Shown here: positions 1 through 6,664 of the stretch, in pieces
Position numbering within the stretch: the stretch's first letter is position 1
How the letters are laid out: every line of letters starts with the position of its first letter
NCBI GenBank assembly: GCA_035758845.1
Contig: DASTVZ010000088.1
Location: 1 to 64,000 of the forward strand
DNA length: 64,000 nt
From: JALZOC01 sp035758845
Lineage (GTDB): Bacteria; Acidobacteriota; Vicinamibacteria; Vicinamibacterales; 2-12-FULL-66-21
Direction: 5' to 3'
Made by a program: the position numbers and the translations under genes
The notes under the pieces: model-generated
Seen by the model: only the letters and a program-made list of their open reading frames with translations
The model's database searches: none
Told to the model about the DNA's origin: nothing

Positions 1-2050
1 GTCCATCGGCGCGCCTGGCGTAGCTGGCTCGCACATCCCCCACACACTGTCGCTGAAACCGGTTCTCGAACCGCGCGATCTCGAACCATTCGCCCGCATA
101 TCGATCCAGATCGACGAACGGAACCGTCCGAACCGCCAACATCTGGGCGCGCGCGCTCGCCGGCTGCAGCGTCGCCGCCGCGGCAACGGCGATTATCGCA
201 GCCCATCGACGCGCGATCTTCGGATGCGCAGAGGAGACGGCCGCGCGCACGGTTCGATGACGGTTCGCGAACGCAAGCGTGAGCACGGGCCGAAGTACGG
301 CGGCCGCGAGACGGTTCAGCGGCCCGTTGCGCGCGACGGCGAACTCGATCCGGTCCTGGTAAAGCGTTTGCGAAGAGCCGATCGGCTCGAACAGATGCGT
401 GTGCCGCCACGCAGCGAAGGGACCGCGTACCTGCTCGTCGCAGAATCGCCGGCCGGTGACGTAGCCGTAGTGCCGAAGCACCCAACGCACGCGCAGGGAA
501 CCGACGCCAATCGACACGGTGACGCGTCCGCCGTCGCGGATGCCGCCCGCTTGCTGTTCGATCCGCACGAGGGGCGCGGGGGTCAGCGCCGCAAGCGCTC
601 CGGGCTGCTCGTGCCAGCGGAACACCTCGGCTGTCGGCGCGCCGATGATCGATCCATATGTGAATGTCGATGCGTGCGCGGGCGCCAAGCGCGGCCCGGC
701 ATGCTCCGCGATCCGCCGCAGCAGGCCGCGAAAGACGAGCGCATGAAGCGGCAGCACGCCGTACCAATACAGGCGTCCCGCCACGCCCCGCGGATCGAAA
801 ATCGCCGTCTGGCGGATCAGCGAGCGCGCGCCGGCGTCGAGCGGCTCGACGCGGAACTCGAGCCATCCGCGTCCCGGCAGCTTCAGCCCGGCCGAGAGGC
901 GCAGGAGGCGGTCAGGCTCGTACGCCTCGACGCGCCACCCGTCGATGAGGTCTCCGACCACCGAGTCGTCGGGATCGCGCCGGAGTCGTCGCATGCCGGC
1001 ACCGCCCATACATCGGTCGAGCCAGCCCCGCAGCCGCCACAACCCGTCGGCAAAATACCACCCGGTGGCGCCGCCAATCCGTCGGATGGGCGCAAATGCT
1101 TCCGCAGGCGGCGCATCGACCGTCACCACCCGGGTGTCGACCTTGTATTGCGAGCCCGTGTTCTCGTCGATCGCGCGTCTGAACGCCTCGCGTAGCGGCA
1201 TCGGCTGGATTTCGAACGTCTCGCGCGCGGCCGGCGAACGCACCACAGTGGGATTGCGCAGCCCTTCGACGAGCGCGCGTCCGACTCGCGCATGGGCCGG
1301 CGTGACGAGCCCGAGCCACAGACCGGACAGCCGAGGTGTGAGCACCGGCACTGATAGGAAGAAACGCTGCAGCCGGCGCAGCCACGCGTACTCACGCATC
1401 ATGTCGCGATACGAAACGACCTCGGAACCTCCGATCTCGAAGACTCCGCCGCACTCGTCGGCCAGGTCGAGCGCCGCGCTCAAATATGCCAGCACATCGT
1501 CGATGGCGATCGGTTGCGTACGCGTGTCGACCCATCGCGGACAGATCATGACGGGCAGGCGCTCGACCAGCGCGCGAATCATCTCGAACGACAAGCGTCC
1601 CGCTCCGACGATGATCGAGGCGCGAAACTCGACGACGGGCACGCCCGCTTCGCGGAGCGCCTCTCCCGTGTCCATGCGGCTCTTCAGATGCGTCGAGAGC
1701 GATTCCGGCGCATCGCCGAGTCCGCCAAGATAGATGATGCGGCGTACGCCGGCGCGGGCGGCCGCGCGGCCGAAGTTCGATGCGGCACGGTGATCGAGCA
1801 CGGCGAAGCCCGGGCCGCTCGCCATCGAGTGCACCAGGTAATACGCCTGATCGACTCCGTCCATTGCCGCGACCAGCGACGCTTCGTCGAGGCAGTCTCC
1901 TGCGACGACGGCGGTGGACGCACGGCTCGGCGTGACGCGCCTGGGCTCACGCGCGAGGCACCGTACCGGGCAGCCACCTTCCTCGAGCACTCGAAGAAGG
2001 CGGCTGCCGACGTACCCGCTGGCGCCGGTAAGGAGGATTGTTCCGGCCAT
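1..2050 (-). CDS. SDR/DUF2867 - SRPBCC - lipocalin fusion protein (C-terminus outside window)
   Basis: Reading the minus strand from the ATG at 2050 gives an open frame of 683 codons with no stop before the window edge. Residues 1-300 are an atypical short-chain dehydrogenase (NAD-binding TGASGYVGS near residue 8) of the YbjT/DUF2867 kind. About 340-490 is the DUF2867-like part. About 500-600 is an SRPBCC/cyclase-like domain (CDEQVRGPF, RHTHLFEP). A hydrophobic stretch ending ASARAQ near residue 635 looks like a signal peptide, and it is followed by a Blc-type lipocalin start (DLDRYAGEWFEIARF). In other bacteria these functions are separate genes, often near photolyase. The lipocalin could instead be translated separately from an internal GTG at 250 or ATG at 142, but I see no Shine-Dalgarno there. 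Substrates are unknown. Confidence 0.8.
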   Translation of the reverse strand, partial: MAGTILLTGASGYVGSRLLRVLEEGGCPVRCLAREPRRVTPSRASTAVVAGDCLDEASLVAAMDGVDQAYYLVHSMASGPGFAVLDHRAASNFGRAAARAGVRRIIYLGGLGDAPESLSTHLKSRMDTGEALREAGVPVVEFRASIIVGAGRLSFEMIRALVERLPVMICPRWVDTRTQPIAIDDVLAYLSAALDLADECGGVFEIGGSEVVSYRDMMREYAWLRRLQRFFLSVPVLTPRLSGLWLGLVTPAHARVGRALVEGLRNPTVVRSPAARETFEIQPMPLREAFRRAIDENTGSQYKVDTRVVTVDAPPAEAFAPIRRIGGATGWYFADGLWRLRGWLDRCMGGAGMRRLRRDPDDSVVGDLIDGWRVEAYEPDRLLRLSAGLKLPGRGWLEFRVEPLDAGARSLIRQTAIFDPRGVAGRLYWYGVLPLHALVFRGLLRRIAEHAGPRLAPAHASTFTYGSIIGAPTAEVFRWHEQPGALAALTPAPLVRIEQQAGGIRDGGRVTVSIGVGSLRVRWVLRHYGYVTGRRFCDEQVRGPFAAWRHTHLFEPIGSSQTLYQDRIEFAVARNGPLNRLAAAVLRPVLTLAFANRHRTVRAAVSSAHPKIARRWAAIIAVAAAATLQPASARAQMLAVRTVPFVDLDRYAGEWFEIARFENRFQRQCVGDVRASYARRADG

Positions 2051-2060
2051 GACCGTTCAG

Positions 2061-2558
2061 TTATTCGCCCGGCGGAAGCAGGACCTGGTCGATCACGTGA
2101 ATGACGCCGTTGCTCGCGGCGATGTCGGTCTTCACGACTCGCGCCTTGCCGACCATCACGTCGCCGCCGGCGACCTTGATGTTGAGCGCGTCACCGCTGA
2201 CGGCTTTCGCGGATCTGATCTTGACGACATCCGCCGCCATCACCTTGCCCGGCACGACGTGATACGTGAGCACGCGGACGAGCATCGCCTTGTTCTCCGG
2301 CTTGAGCAGGTTGTCCAGCACGCCGGCGGGCAGTTTCGCGAACGCCTCGTCGGTCGGGGCAAAGACCGTGAACGGGCCAGGTCCTTTGAGCGTCCCGACA
2401 AGGTCGGCCGCCGCCAGCGCCTTGGCGAGCGTCTTGAACGATCCGGCCGCGACCGCAGTGTCGACGATGTCCTTGGTCTGCTGCGCGCGTGCCGGTGAAA
2501 CCGCCGCGAGGCACGCGACGAGCGCGAGCGAGGTGAATGTCAGCATCTTCTTCTTCAT
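2061..2558 (-). CDS. Secreted fasciclin (FAS1) domain protein
   Basis: This encodes 165 residues: a signal peptide (KKKMLTFTSLALVACLAAV, cleavage near ARAQ) and one FAS1 domain with the H1 motif VFAPTDEAFAKL, the YHVVPG motif and the H2-like VIHVIDQVLLPP. FAS1 proteins act outside the cytoplasm in adhesion or matrix binding. I chose the ATG at 2558 because it gives a clean signal peptide and has AAGGAG upstream. A second in-frame ATG at 2648 has an even stronger AGGAGG, but would add 30 charged residues ahead of the signal peptide. The gene ends 10 bases before the start of the downstream SDR fusion on the same strand, so the two may be cotranscribed. Confidence 0.88.
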   Translation of the reverse strand: MKKKMLTFTSLALVACLAAVSPARAQQTKDIVDTAVAAGSFKTLAKALAAADLVGTLKGPGPFTVFAPTDEAFAKLPAGVLDNLLKPENKAMLVRVLTYHVVPGKVMAADVVKIRSAKAVSGDALNIKVAGGDVMVGKARVVKTDIAASNGVIHVIDQVLLPPGE

Positions 2559-2683
2559 GTGCACTCCTTGAACGGTGAACCGAGTTATGTCCGGATTACG
2601 CCTGGTGGGTCGCCGGCTGGATCCACCGGCCCTGCCCATAGCTTTCATGTGTGACCTCCTGTCTTTGAATATAATGAAATTAA

Positions 2684-2702
2684 ATTGTCATGCAATGACA
2701 AT
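2684..2702. promoter_or_regulatory. Perfect 8-bp inverted repeat, likely operator
   Basis: ATTGTCAT-GCA-ATGACAAT lies in the AT-rich space between the divergent fasciclin and XRE-cupin genes. A TATAAT hexamer is at 2670-2675 on the plus strand, so the repeat would lie just downstream of that -10. The symmetry and position suggest a dimeric regulator, possibly the adjacent XRE-cupin protein. This is inference from sequence symmetry only. Confidence 0.5.
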
Positions 2703-2782
2703 GCGCGCCGCTCGTAAAGTCGTGTGAACCCCGCGACAAAGCGCCGCGGATTTTTGAACCTCGGTCAAAAACGAGGGAGCCG

Positions 2783-3370
2783 ATGCTGTCGAAGACGCTG
2801 CAGGACGGACTGAACGACTACGGGATTGGCGCGAAGATTCGGGCGCTCCGTTTGAAGAAGAAGATCGGCCTGGTCGACATGGGCAAGCACACCGGGCTGT
2901 CGCCAGCGCTGCTCTCGAAGATCGAACGCGGCCGTCTCTTCCCCACGCTGCCAACCCTGCTGCGGATTGCGCTCGTCTTCGGCGTCGGCCTGGAGTTCTT
3001 CTTCGCGGGGGCGCGTGACCAACCGCTCGTCGCGGTGACGAGGAAGAACGCGCGAGTGGAACTCCCCGAGCGCCCCGGCGGGCGCGAGGCCGCCTATCGG
3101 TTCGCGTCGCTCGACTACCCGGCAACCGAGCGCCGGTTCAACTGCTATTACGCCGAATTTCTGCCGGTCGCACCCGAGAAGCTACGGCCGCACGACCACG
3201 CCGGGGTCGAGTTCATTTACGTGATCGACGGCGTCCTCACCGTCCACATGAACGGGGAGGAGCATGCGCTCGAGCCGGGTGACGCGATCTACTTTGATTC
3301 GACCATTCCGCACGCGTATCGACGCAGCGGCGGCAGGAAGTGCCGCGCCGTCGTCGTTACCGCTGCGTAG
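2783..3370 (+). CDS. XRE-family transcriptional regulator with C-terminal cupin domain
   Basis: This 195-residue protein has an N-terminal helix-turn-helix (about residues 15-70, with TGLSPALLSKIERG as recognition region) and a cupin_2 barrel (about 95-190, with PHDHAGVEFIYVIDG and the second motif ending in STIPHAYR). Proteins of this build bind DNA through the HTH and sense a small ligand through the cupin. It is divergent from the fasciclin gene, with a perfect palindrome in the shared intergenic region, which suggests control of itself and that neighbour. The ligand cannot be inferred. Confidence 0.9.
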   Translation: MLSKTLQDGLNDYGIGAKIRALRLKKKIGLVDMGKHTGLSPALLSKIERGRLFPTLPTLLRIALVFGVGLEFFFAGARDQPLVAVTRKNARVELPERPGGREAAYRFASLDYPATERRFNCYYAEFLPVAPEKLRPHDHAGVEFIYVIDGVLTVHMNGEEHALEPGDAIYFDSTIPHAYRRSGGRKCRAVVVTAA

Positions 3371-3612
3371 GTTCGACTGTGTTGTGCTGGCTCCGTCGTC
3401 ACCTCGCCGGCGAACATCGCGAGCGCAAGCCGGATGCAAGCGCACATCGGCCTAAGCGAGAACAGCGACTGTGTCAGAACTGTGTCACATGCTCCCTGAA
3501 ACCCAGGGCAAACACTGCGACTTACGGTGACGTGCCGACGAACATCAGTGTTGCAGGAAGTCGTTGATCGGACGTGCGTTGGTGAGTTTCGGTATGCGTC
3601 AGCACGCGCGGA
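3371..3612. other. Intergenic stretch without recognisable gene
   Basis: The 240 bases between the XRE-cupin gene and the tRNA remnant hold no convincing coding sequence on either strand. They may be what is left of DNA disrupted during integration, since they are bounded by a tRNA fragment and an IS element. A short hairpin-like pair (GTGTCAGAACTGTGTCAC near 3470-3487) is visible, but I assign it no role. Confidence 0.5.
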
Positions 3613-3680
3613 GGAAATCAATTTCCAAGCGTGCTCCTTAAACCACTTCGGACATCTCTCAGTGTCTTTGGAAATCAATT
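3613..3680. repeat. Direct repeat GGAAATCAATT flanking the tRNA-Ser fragment
   Basis: The 11-mer GGAAATCAATT occurs at 3613-3623 and again at 3670-3680, bracketing the tRNA-Ser half. The first copy runs into the anticodon-loop part of the tRNA fragment (TTTCCAA on the plus strand). Directly repeated short cores at an anticodon loop are typical of integrase attachment sites. No integrase gene is visible here. Confidence 0.45.
3622..3661 (-). pseudogene. 5' half of a tRNA-Ser (GGA-type), truncated in the anticodon loop
   Basis: Read on the minus strand from 3661, the sequence follows a bacterial tRNA-Ser through the acceptor 5' strand, the D arm (TCCGAAGTGGTTTAAGGA), the 5' anticodon stem CACGC and the loop TTGGAAA. 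There is one extra A in the D arm. After the loop the expected 3' stem, variable arm and T arm are missing. It is therefore a remnant rather than a working tRNA. The break at the anticodon loop is the usual crossover point of tyrosine recombinases that target tRNA-Ser. Identification is from memory of tRNA-Ser(GGA) sequences. Confidence 0.6.
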
Positions 3681-3724
3681 GCGCTTGATCCGGTTTGGTG
3701 GACATCTTCCGAAAGGCGGATACG

Positions 3725-4042
3725 ATGTCCAGACTGATGGCAGATACCCCCAAACGCCGGCCGCGCCGGCGATTCGATGATGACTTCAAAGCCCAAGCCG
3801 TTCGCCTGGTCCTCGATGAAGGCAAGACCGTCAGTGGGACGGCTCGGGACCTCGATTTGAGTGCGACGGCGCTGCGCAACTGGGTCGAACAAGCTCGCGC
3901 CGATCGCACCGGCGGCCAAACCGGCCTGACCTCGAGTGAGCGCGAGGAGCTCGCTCGCCTGCGGAAAGAGAATCGGATTCTGCGGGAAGAGCGGGAGATA
4001 CTAAAAAAGGCGGCAGCCTTCTTCGCGAACGAGCGGCGGTGA
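3725..4042 (+). CDS. IS3-family transposase OrfA (helix-turn-helix)
   Basis: OrfA supplies sequence-specific DNA binding for the IS3 transposase. The N-terminal half carries the typical HTH_Tnp_1 helices (RRRFDDDFKAQAVRLVLDEG, then TARDLDLSATALRNWV). The C-terminal half is a leucine-zipper-like helix (RLRKENRILREEREILKK). I start at the ATG at 3725; a TTG at 3695 is in frame but lies inside the terminal repeat. The last codons overlap orfB by four bases, and the slippery A6G run at 4003-4009 would fuse OrfA to OrfB in the -1 frame. Confidence 0.9.
   Translation: MSRLMADTPKRRPRRRFDDDFKAQAVRLVLDEGKTVSGTARDLDLSATALRNWVEQARADRTGGQTGLTSSEREELARLRKENRILREEREILKKAAAFFANERR
4003..4009 (+). promoter_or_regulatory. 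Programmed -1 frameshift site AAAAAAG in orfA
   Basis: The heptamer is read A-AAA-AAG in the orfA frame. A -1 slip continues without a stop through GGC-GGC-AGC into the orfB frame, which opens at 4039. This is the standard IS3-family mechanism for making the OrfAB transposase. Confidence 0.8.
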
Positions 4043-4977
4043 AGTTTCGCTTCATCGCGACGGAGAAGGCGCACCACCCGCTCGGCCTGTTGTGTCGCTG
4101 TCTGCGGGTCACGCGCAGCGGCTTCTATGCGTGGCAGCAGCGGCCCGACTCGGCGCGGACCACCCACGACCACAAATTGAAAGTGCTGATCCGCGCGTCG
4201 TTCACGGCGAGCAGAGGTCGGTATGGCAGCCCGCGCATTCACCGCGATCTACGCGACGACCATCAGGAGCACGTGAGCCGGAAGCGGGTCATTCGGTTAA
4301 TGCAGGCAGAAGGACTCCGAGCACGGATGCGGAAACGCTTCACATGCACGACGATGAGCGATCACGACCAACCGGTCGCCGCGAATCTGCTCGATCGGCA
4401 GTTTACGGCGGATCGACCGAATCGGCGCTGGGTCGGCGACACGACCGAGTTCGTGATTGGCGAGAGCAGCAAGCTGTATCTCGCGGCGATCCTTGATCTG
4501 TTCTCTCGGTTCGTCGTGGGCTGGGCAGTGAGCGCGAGCAACGATCGCCACCTGACCCTGAAGGCCCTGCAGATGGGATTGAAGCGGCGGTCTCTCGACA
4601 CCGGCCTCCTCCATCATTCCGACCAGGGGTCCACCTATGCCAGCGAGGACTATCAACGCGCGCTGGACGCGCACGGCATCACGTGCTCGATGAGCCGCCG
4701 CGGCAATTGCCACGACAATGCCGTGATGGAAGCGTTCTTCTCCTCGGTGAAGAGCGAGACGGCCGATCGCTTCGGCAGCTTCAGCGAAGCCAAGATGGCG
4801 TTATTCGACTACATCGAGGTGTTTTATAACCAGCGGCGCCGGCATTCCACGCTGGACTACATTAGTCCGGCCGAATTTGAACGGCGCGCGGCCATGGACG
4901 CTGACGTCGCTGCGGCCGCACAGAACGCGCCCACAGCGACTTGGAAAACCGCACAGAACGCGGTTTCCCACAGATAG
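4039..4977 (+). CDS. IS3-family transposase OrfB (DDE integrase core)
   Basis: This is the catalytic half of the IS3 transposase, 312 residues. An N-terminal HTH_21 region (GRYGSPRIHRDLRDDH) precedes an rve integrase core. Visible catalytic context is WVGDTTEF (first Asp), LLHHSDQGSTYAS (second Asp) and NCHDNAVMEAFFSSVKSE (Glu), then YNQRRRHSTLDYISPAEFE. The independent start is GTG at 4039, but the active form is expected to be the OrfAB frameshift product. The gene is intact; the IS110-type element begins right after it. Confidence 0.92.
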   Translation: MKFRFIATEKAHHPLGLLCRCLRVTRSGFYAWQQRPDSARTTHDHKLKVLIRASFTASRGRYGSPRIHRDLRDDHQEHVSRKRVIRLMQAEGLRARMRKRFTCTTMSDHDQPVAANLLDRQFTADRPNRRWVGDTTEFVIGESSKLYLAAILDLFSRFVVGWAVSASNDRHLTLKALQMGLKRRSLDTGLLHHSDQGSTYASEDYQRALDAHGITCSMSRRGNCHDNAVMEAFFSSVKSETADRFGSFSEAKMALFDYIEVFYNQRRRHSTLDYISPAEFERRAAMDADVAAAAQNAPTATWKTAQNAVSHR

Positions 4978-5065
4978 GATGAACCGGCTGATCTCCTCAG
5001 TGACGTGGTAGCTTGCGCTCCACATAACGACACGCGCTTTTGAGGCGCAGAGAAGGAGACCAGCC

Positions 5066-6133
5066 GTGGAGTATGGTGCCATCGATCTGCACAAGAAAGA
5101 AAGTCAGATTCGGATCGTGACAGACACGGGCGAAGTCATTGACCGTCGCATTGCGACGACCCGAGACCGATTCACCGCCACGTTCTGGGGTCGCCCCCGG
5201 ATGCGCATTCTCCTCGAAGCGTCGACGGAAAGTGAGTGGGTCGCACAGCACCTCGAGACGCTTGGTCATGAGGTCATCGTCGCGGATCCCAATTACGCCC
5301 CGATGTATGGTCAACGAAGCCGCCGAGTGAAGACCGACCAACGGGATGTCGCCGCCCTCACCGAAGCCTGTCAGCGTGGGATTTATCGTCCGGCGCATCG
5401 ACGATCCGCGCGGCAACAGGCGGTACAGTCGCAACTCAATGTCCGCCAGGAATTGGTGCAGGCCCGAACGCGAGCCATCTCGCTGGCCCGCGCGATCACG
5501 CGAGCCGCCGGATTCCGCCTTCGCAGCGGTCGAACCGAAACCTTCCTGACGCGGCTCGATGCACTGGATTTGCCGGAATCGATAAAAGTCACACTTTTGC
5601 CATTGCGCAGCGTCATCGAAGTGCTCGACGACGAGCTCGCGAGCGCCGACGATCAATTCGCCGCCATGGTGGCGAACGACAGCATGGTGAAACGGCTGAC
5701 GACGGTGCCGAGCATCGGTCCGATCACCGCAGCCGCCTTTGTTGCGGCACTCGATGACGTCGGTCGCTTCACTGGCGCTGGCCAAGTGACCAGTTACCTT
5801 GGGCTGGTGCCACGGGAGTACAGCTCGGGTGAGCGGCAGTACCGTGGTCGCATTCTGCGGAGCGCCCATCCGCATGTGCAGTCGCTGTTGGTTCAGGCCG
5901 CGTGGCGCCTGTCGCGGTCGTCCTCTCCCCACACCGCCGATCTTCGGAAGTGGGCGCTGGCCATTACTCGGCGACGCGGCAAGAAGGTCGCGATGGTGGC
6001 CCTGGCGCGACGCCTGGCCCGCATTCTCTTTGCGATGTGGCGGGACGAATCCGAATATCGCGCGAATCGGATTCGCTCCGCGCAGTTCGATCCGGAAGCG
6101 AGGCAGGGTCGCGAGGCCGGGGCGGCCATGTAG
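5066..6133 (+). CDS. IS110-family DEDD transposase
   Basis: A 355-residue recombinase with the N-terminal RuvC-like DEDD_Tnp_IS110 domain (first Asp in GAIDLHKKE, then LLEASTESEW, VADPNYAP and KTDQRDVAALTEA) and a C-terminal Transposase_20 domain (VPSIGPITAAAFVAALDD, then the serine region QVTSYLGLVPREYSSG). Enzymes of this family recombine DNA without a DDE core. In studied members they are guided by an RNA from the element's non-coding end. The start is GTG at 5066 with AAGGAG 7 bases upstream. The frame is intact. Confidence 0.93.
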   Translation: MEYGAIDLHKKESQIRIVTDTGEVIDRRIATTRDRFTATFWGRPRMRILLEASTESEWVAQHLETLGHEVIVADPNYAPMYGQRSRRVKTDQRDVAALTEACQRGIYRPAHRRSARQQAVQSQLNVRQELVQARTRAISLARAITRAAGFRLRSGRTETFLTRLDALDLPESIKVTLLPLRSVIEVLDDELASADDQFAAMVANDSMVKRLTTVPSIGPITAAAFVAALDDVGRFTGAGQVTSYLGLVPREYSSGERQYRGRILRSAHPHVQSLLVQAAWRLSRSSSPHTADLRKWALAITRRRGKKVAMVALARRLARILFAMWRDESEYRANRIRSAQFDPEARQGREAGAAM

Positions 6134-6451
6134 GGGCTCAGAGAGGGTCATCAAGCTGGAGGAGCAAGCGCGCGTGTGGCGCTTGGCCGCAGTCGAGAGC
6201 CGTCCCACAGAGGGCGCTGCTCCTCCTCCTCGGATCCTTATCGTGCGCCGGCGCAAGACCGTGCCCAAGAGAGCGCGCATAAAAGGGTGAGCGACCTCGC
6301 TGACATTCTGCGAGGTGACGTGCTTGATGACGGTGACGCTTCGAACCCGTTCGCGCGCCCATCCCTCCTGCTGGTTGAGAGGGCTGCGCGCGCTCACTGG
6401 AGGTCTGGCCTGAGGATCGGACGCCGCTACGGCCAACCAGCTGACTTGACA
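6134..6451 (+). ncRNA. Candidate guide (bridge/seek) RNA region of the IS110-type element
   Basis: About 318 bases of non-coding DNA lie between the transposase stop and the right subterminal repeat, where IS1111-type elements are known to encode their guide RNA. Stem-loops are visible: CAAGCGC/GCGCTTG with a 7-base loop at 6165-6185, the palindrome TGCGCCGGCGCA near 6244-6255, and ACCTCGC/GCGAGGT with a 9-base loop at 6294-6316. No open frame here looks genuine. RNA boundaries and guide loops cannot be fixed by eye. Confidence 0.42.
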
Positions 6452-6634
6452 AGCCGGTTCATAAAAGCGCCCACGGCCATCAATAGTTCTTAGAATGGAA
6501 AAAGAATCTGACCGGTTATCAACTTAGGCAACCCGTCCACCGAATCGGATCAGAGCCAAATAGCTGACAGGCTCGCTGGGCACTTTCATCGGGGAGGAGT
6601 GGTAGGCTGCACGGTCCCTGCTGCACTCGACCGT

Positions 6635-6640
6635 TATAAT
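6635..6640 (+). promoter_or_regulatory. Candidate -10 TATAAT for the kinase-NACHT gene
   Basis: A perfect TATAAT lies 25 bases before the ATG at 6665, with CGGAG between as ribosome binding site. I see no good -35 at the usual spacing. It lies outside the right terminal repeat of the IS3 element, so the gene appears to keep its own promoter. Confidence 0.4.
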
Positions 6641-6664
6641 GGCGCCCCCAAACGGAGCCACTGA

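Larger units (their letters stand above)
4972..6466 (+). mobile_element. IS110-family element, IS1111-like, with subterminal inverted repeats
   Basis: The element contains one DEDD transposase gene and a long 3' non-coding end. An 11-bp inverted repeat, ATGAACCGGCT, lies at 4979-4989 and as AGCCGGTTCAT at 6452-6462. Subterminal repeats plus a long right non-coding end are features of the IS1111 group. Exact ends are estimated a few bases outside these repeats. It sits between orfB and the right terminal repeat of the IS3 element. Each IS is otherwise complete, so the insertion may be fairly recent. Confidence 0.72.
3686..6552 (+). mobile_element. IS3-family insertion sequence, interrupted by an IS110-family element
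   Basis: The left terminal repeat is TGATCCGGTTTGGTGGAC at 3686-3703. The right is GTCCACCGAATCGGATCA at 6535-6552, matching the complement of the left at 16 of 18 positions. Between them are orfA, orfB and then a complete IS110-type element. Removing the inner element leaves about 1.37 kb, a normal IS3-family length. I see no matching 3-4 base target duplication just outside the repeats (GCT on the left, GAG on the right), so the outer ends may have recombined since insertion. Confidence 0.82.

Noticed and set aside
224..1195. Long plus-strand open frame opposite the SDR fusion
   Set aside because: It is the antisense of a GC-rich gene with clear domains on the minus strand; its own product is low-complexity and Arg-rich with no recognisable motif.
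3289..4242. 317-codon minus-strand frame
   Set aside because: It crosses the XRE-cupin end, the tRNA remnant and the IS3 orfA, and matches nothing; it is the shadow of those features.
4997..6436. 479-codon minus-strand frame across the IS110-type element
   Set aside because: It is antisense to an intact transposase and its RNA region; the composition is that of a shadow frame.
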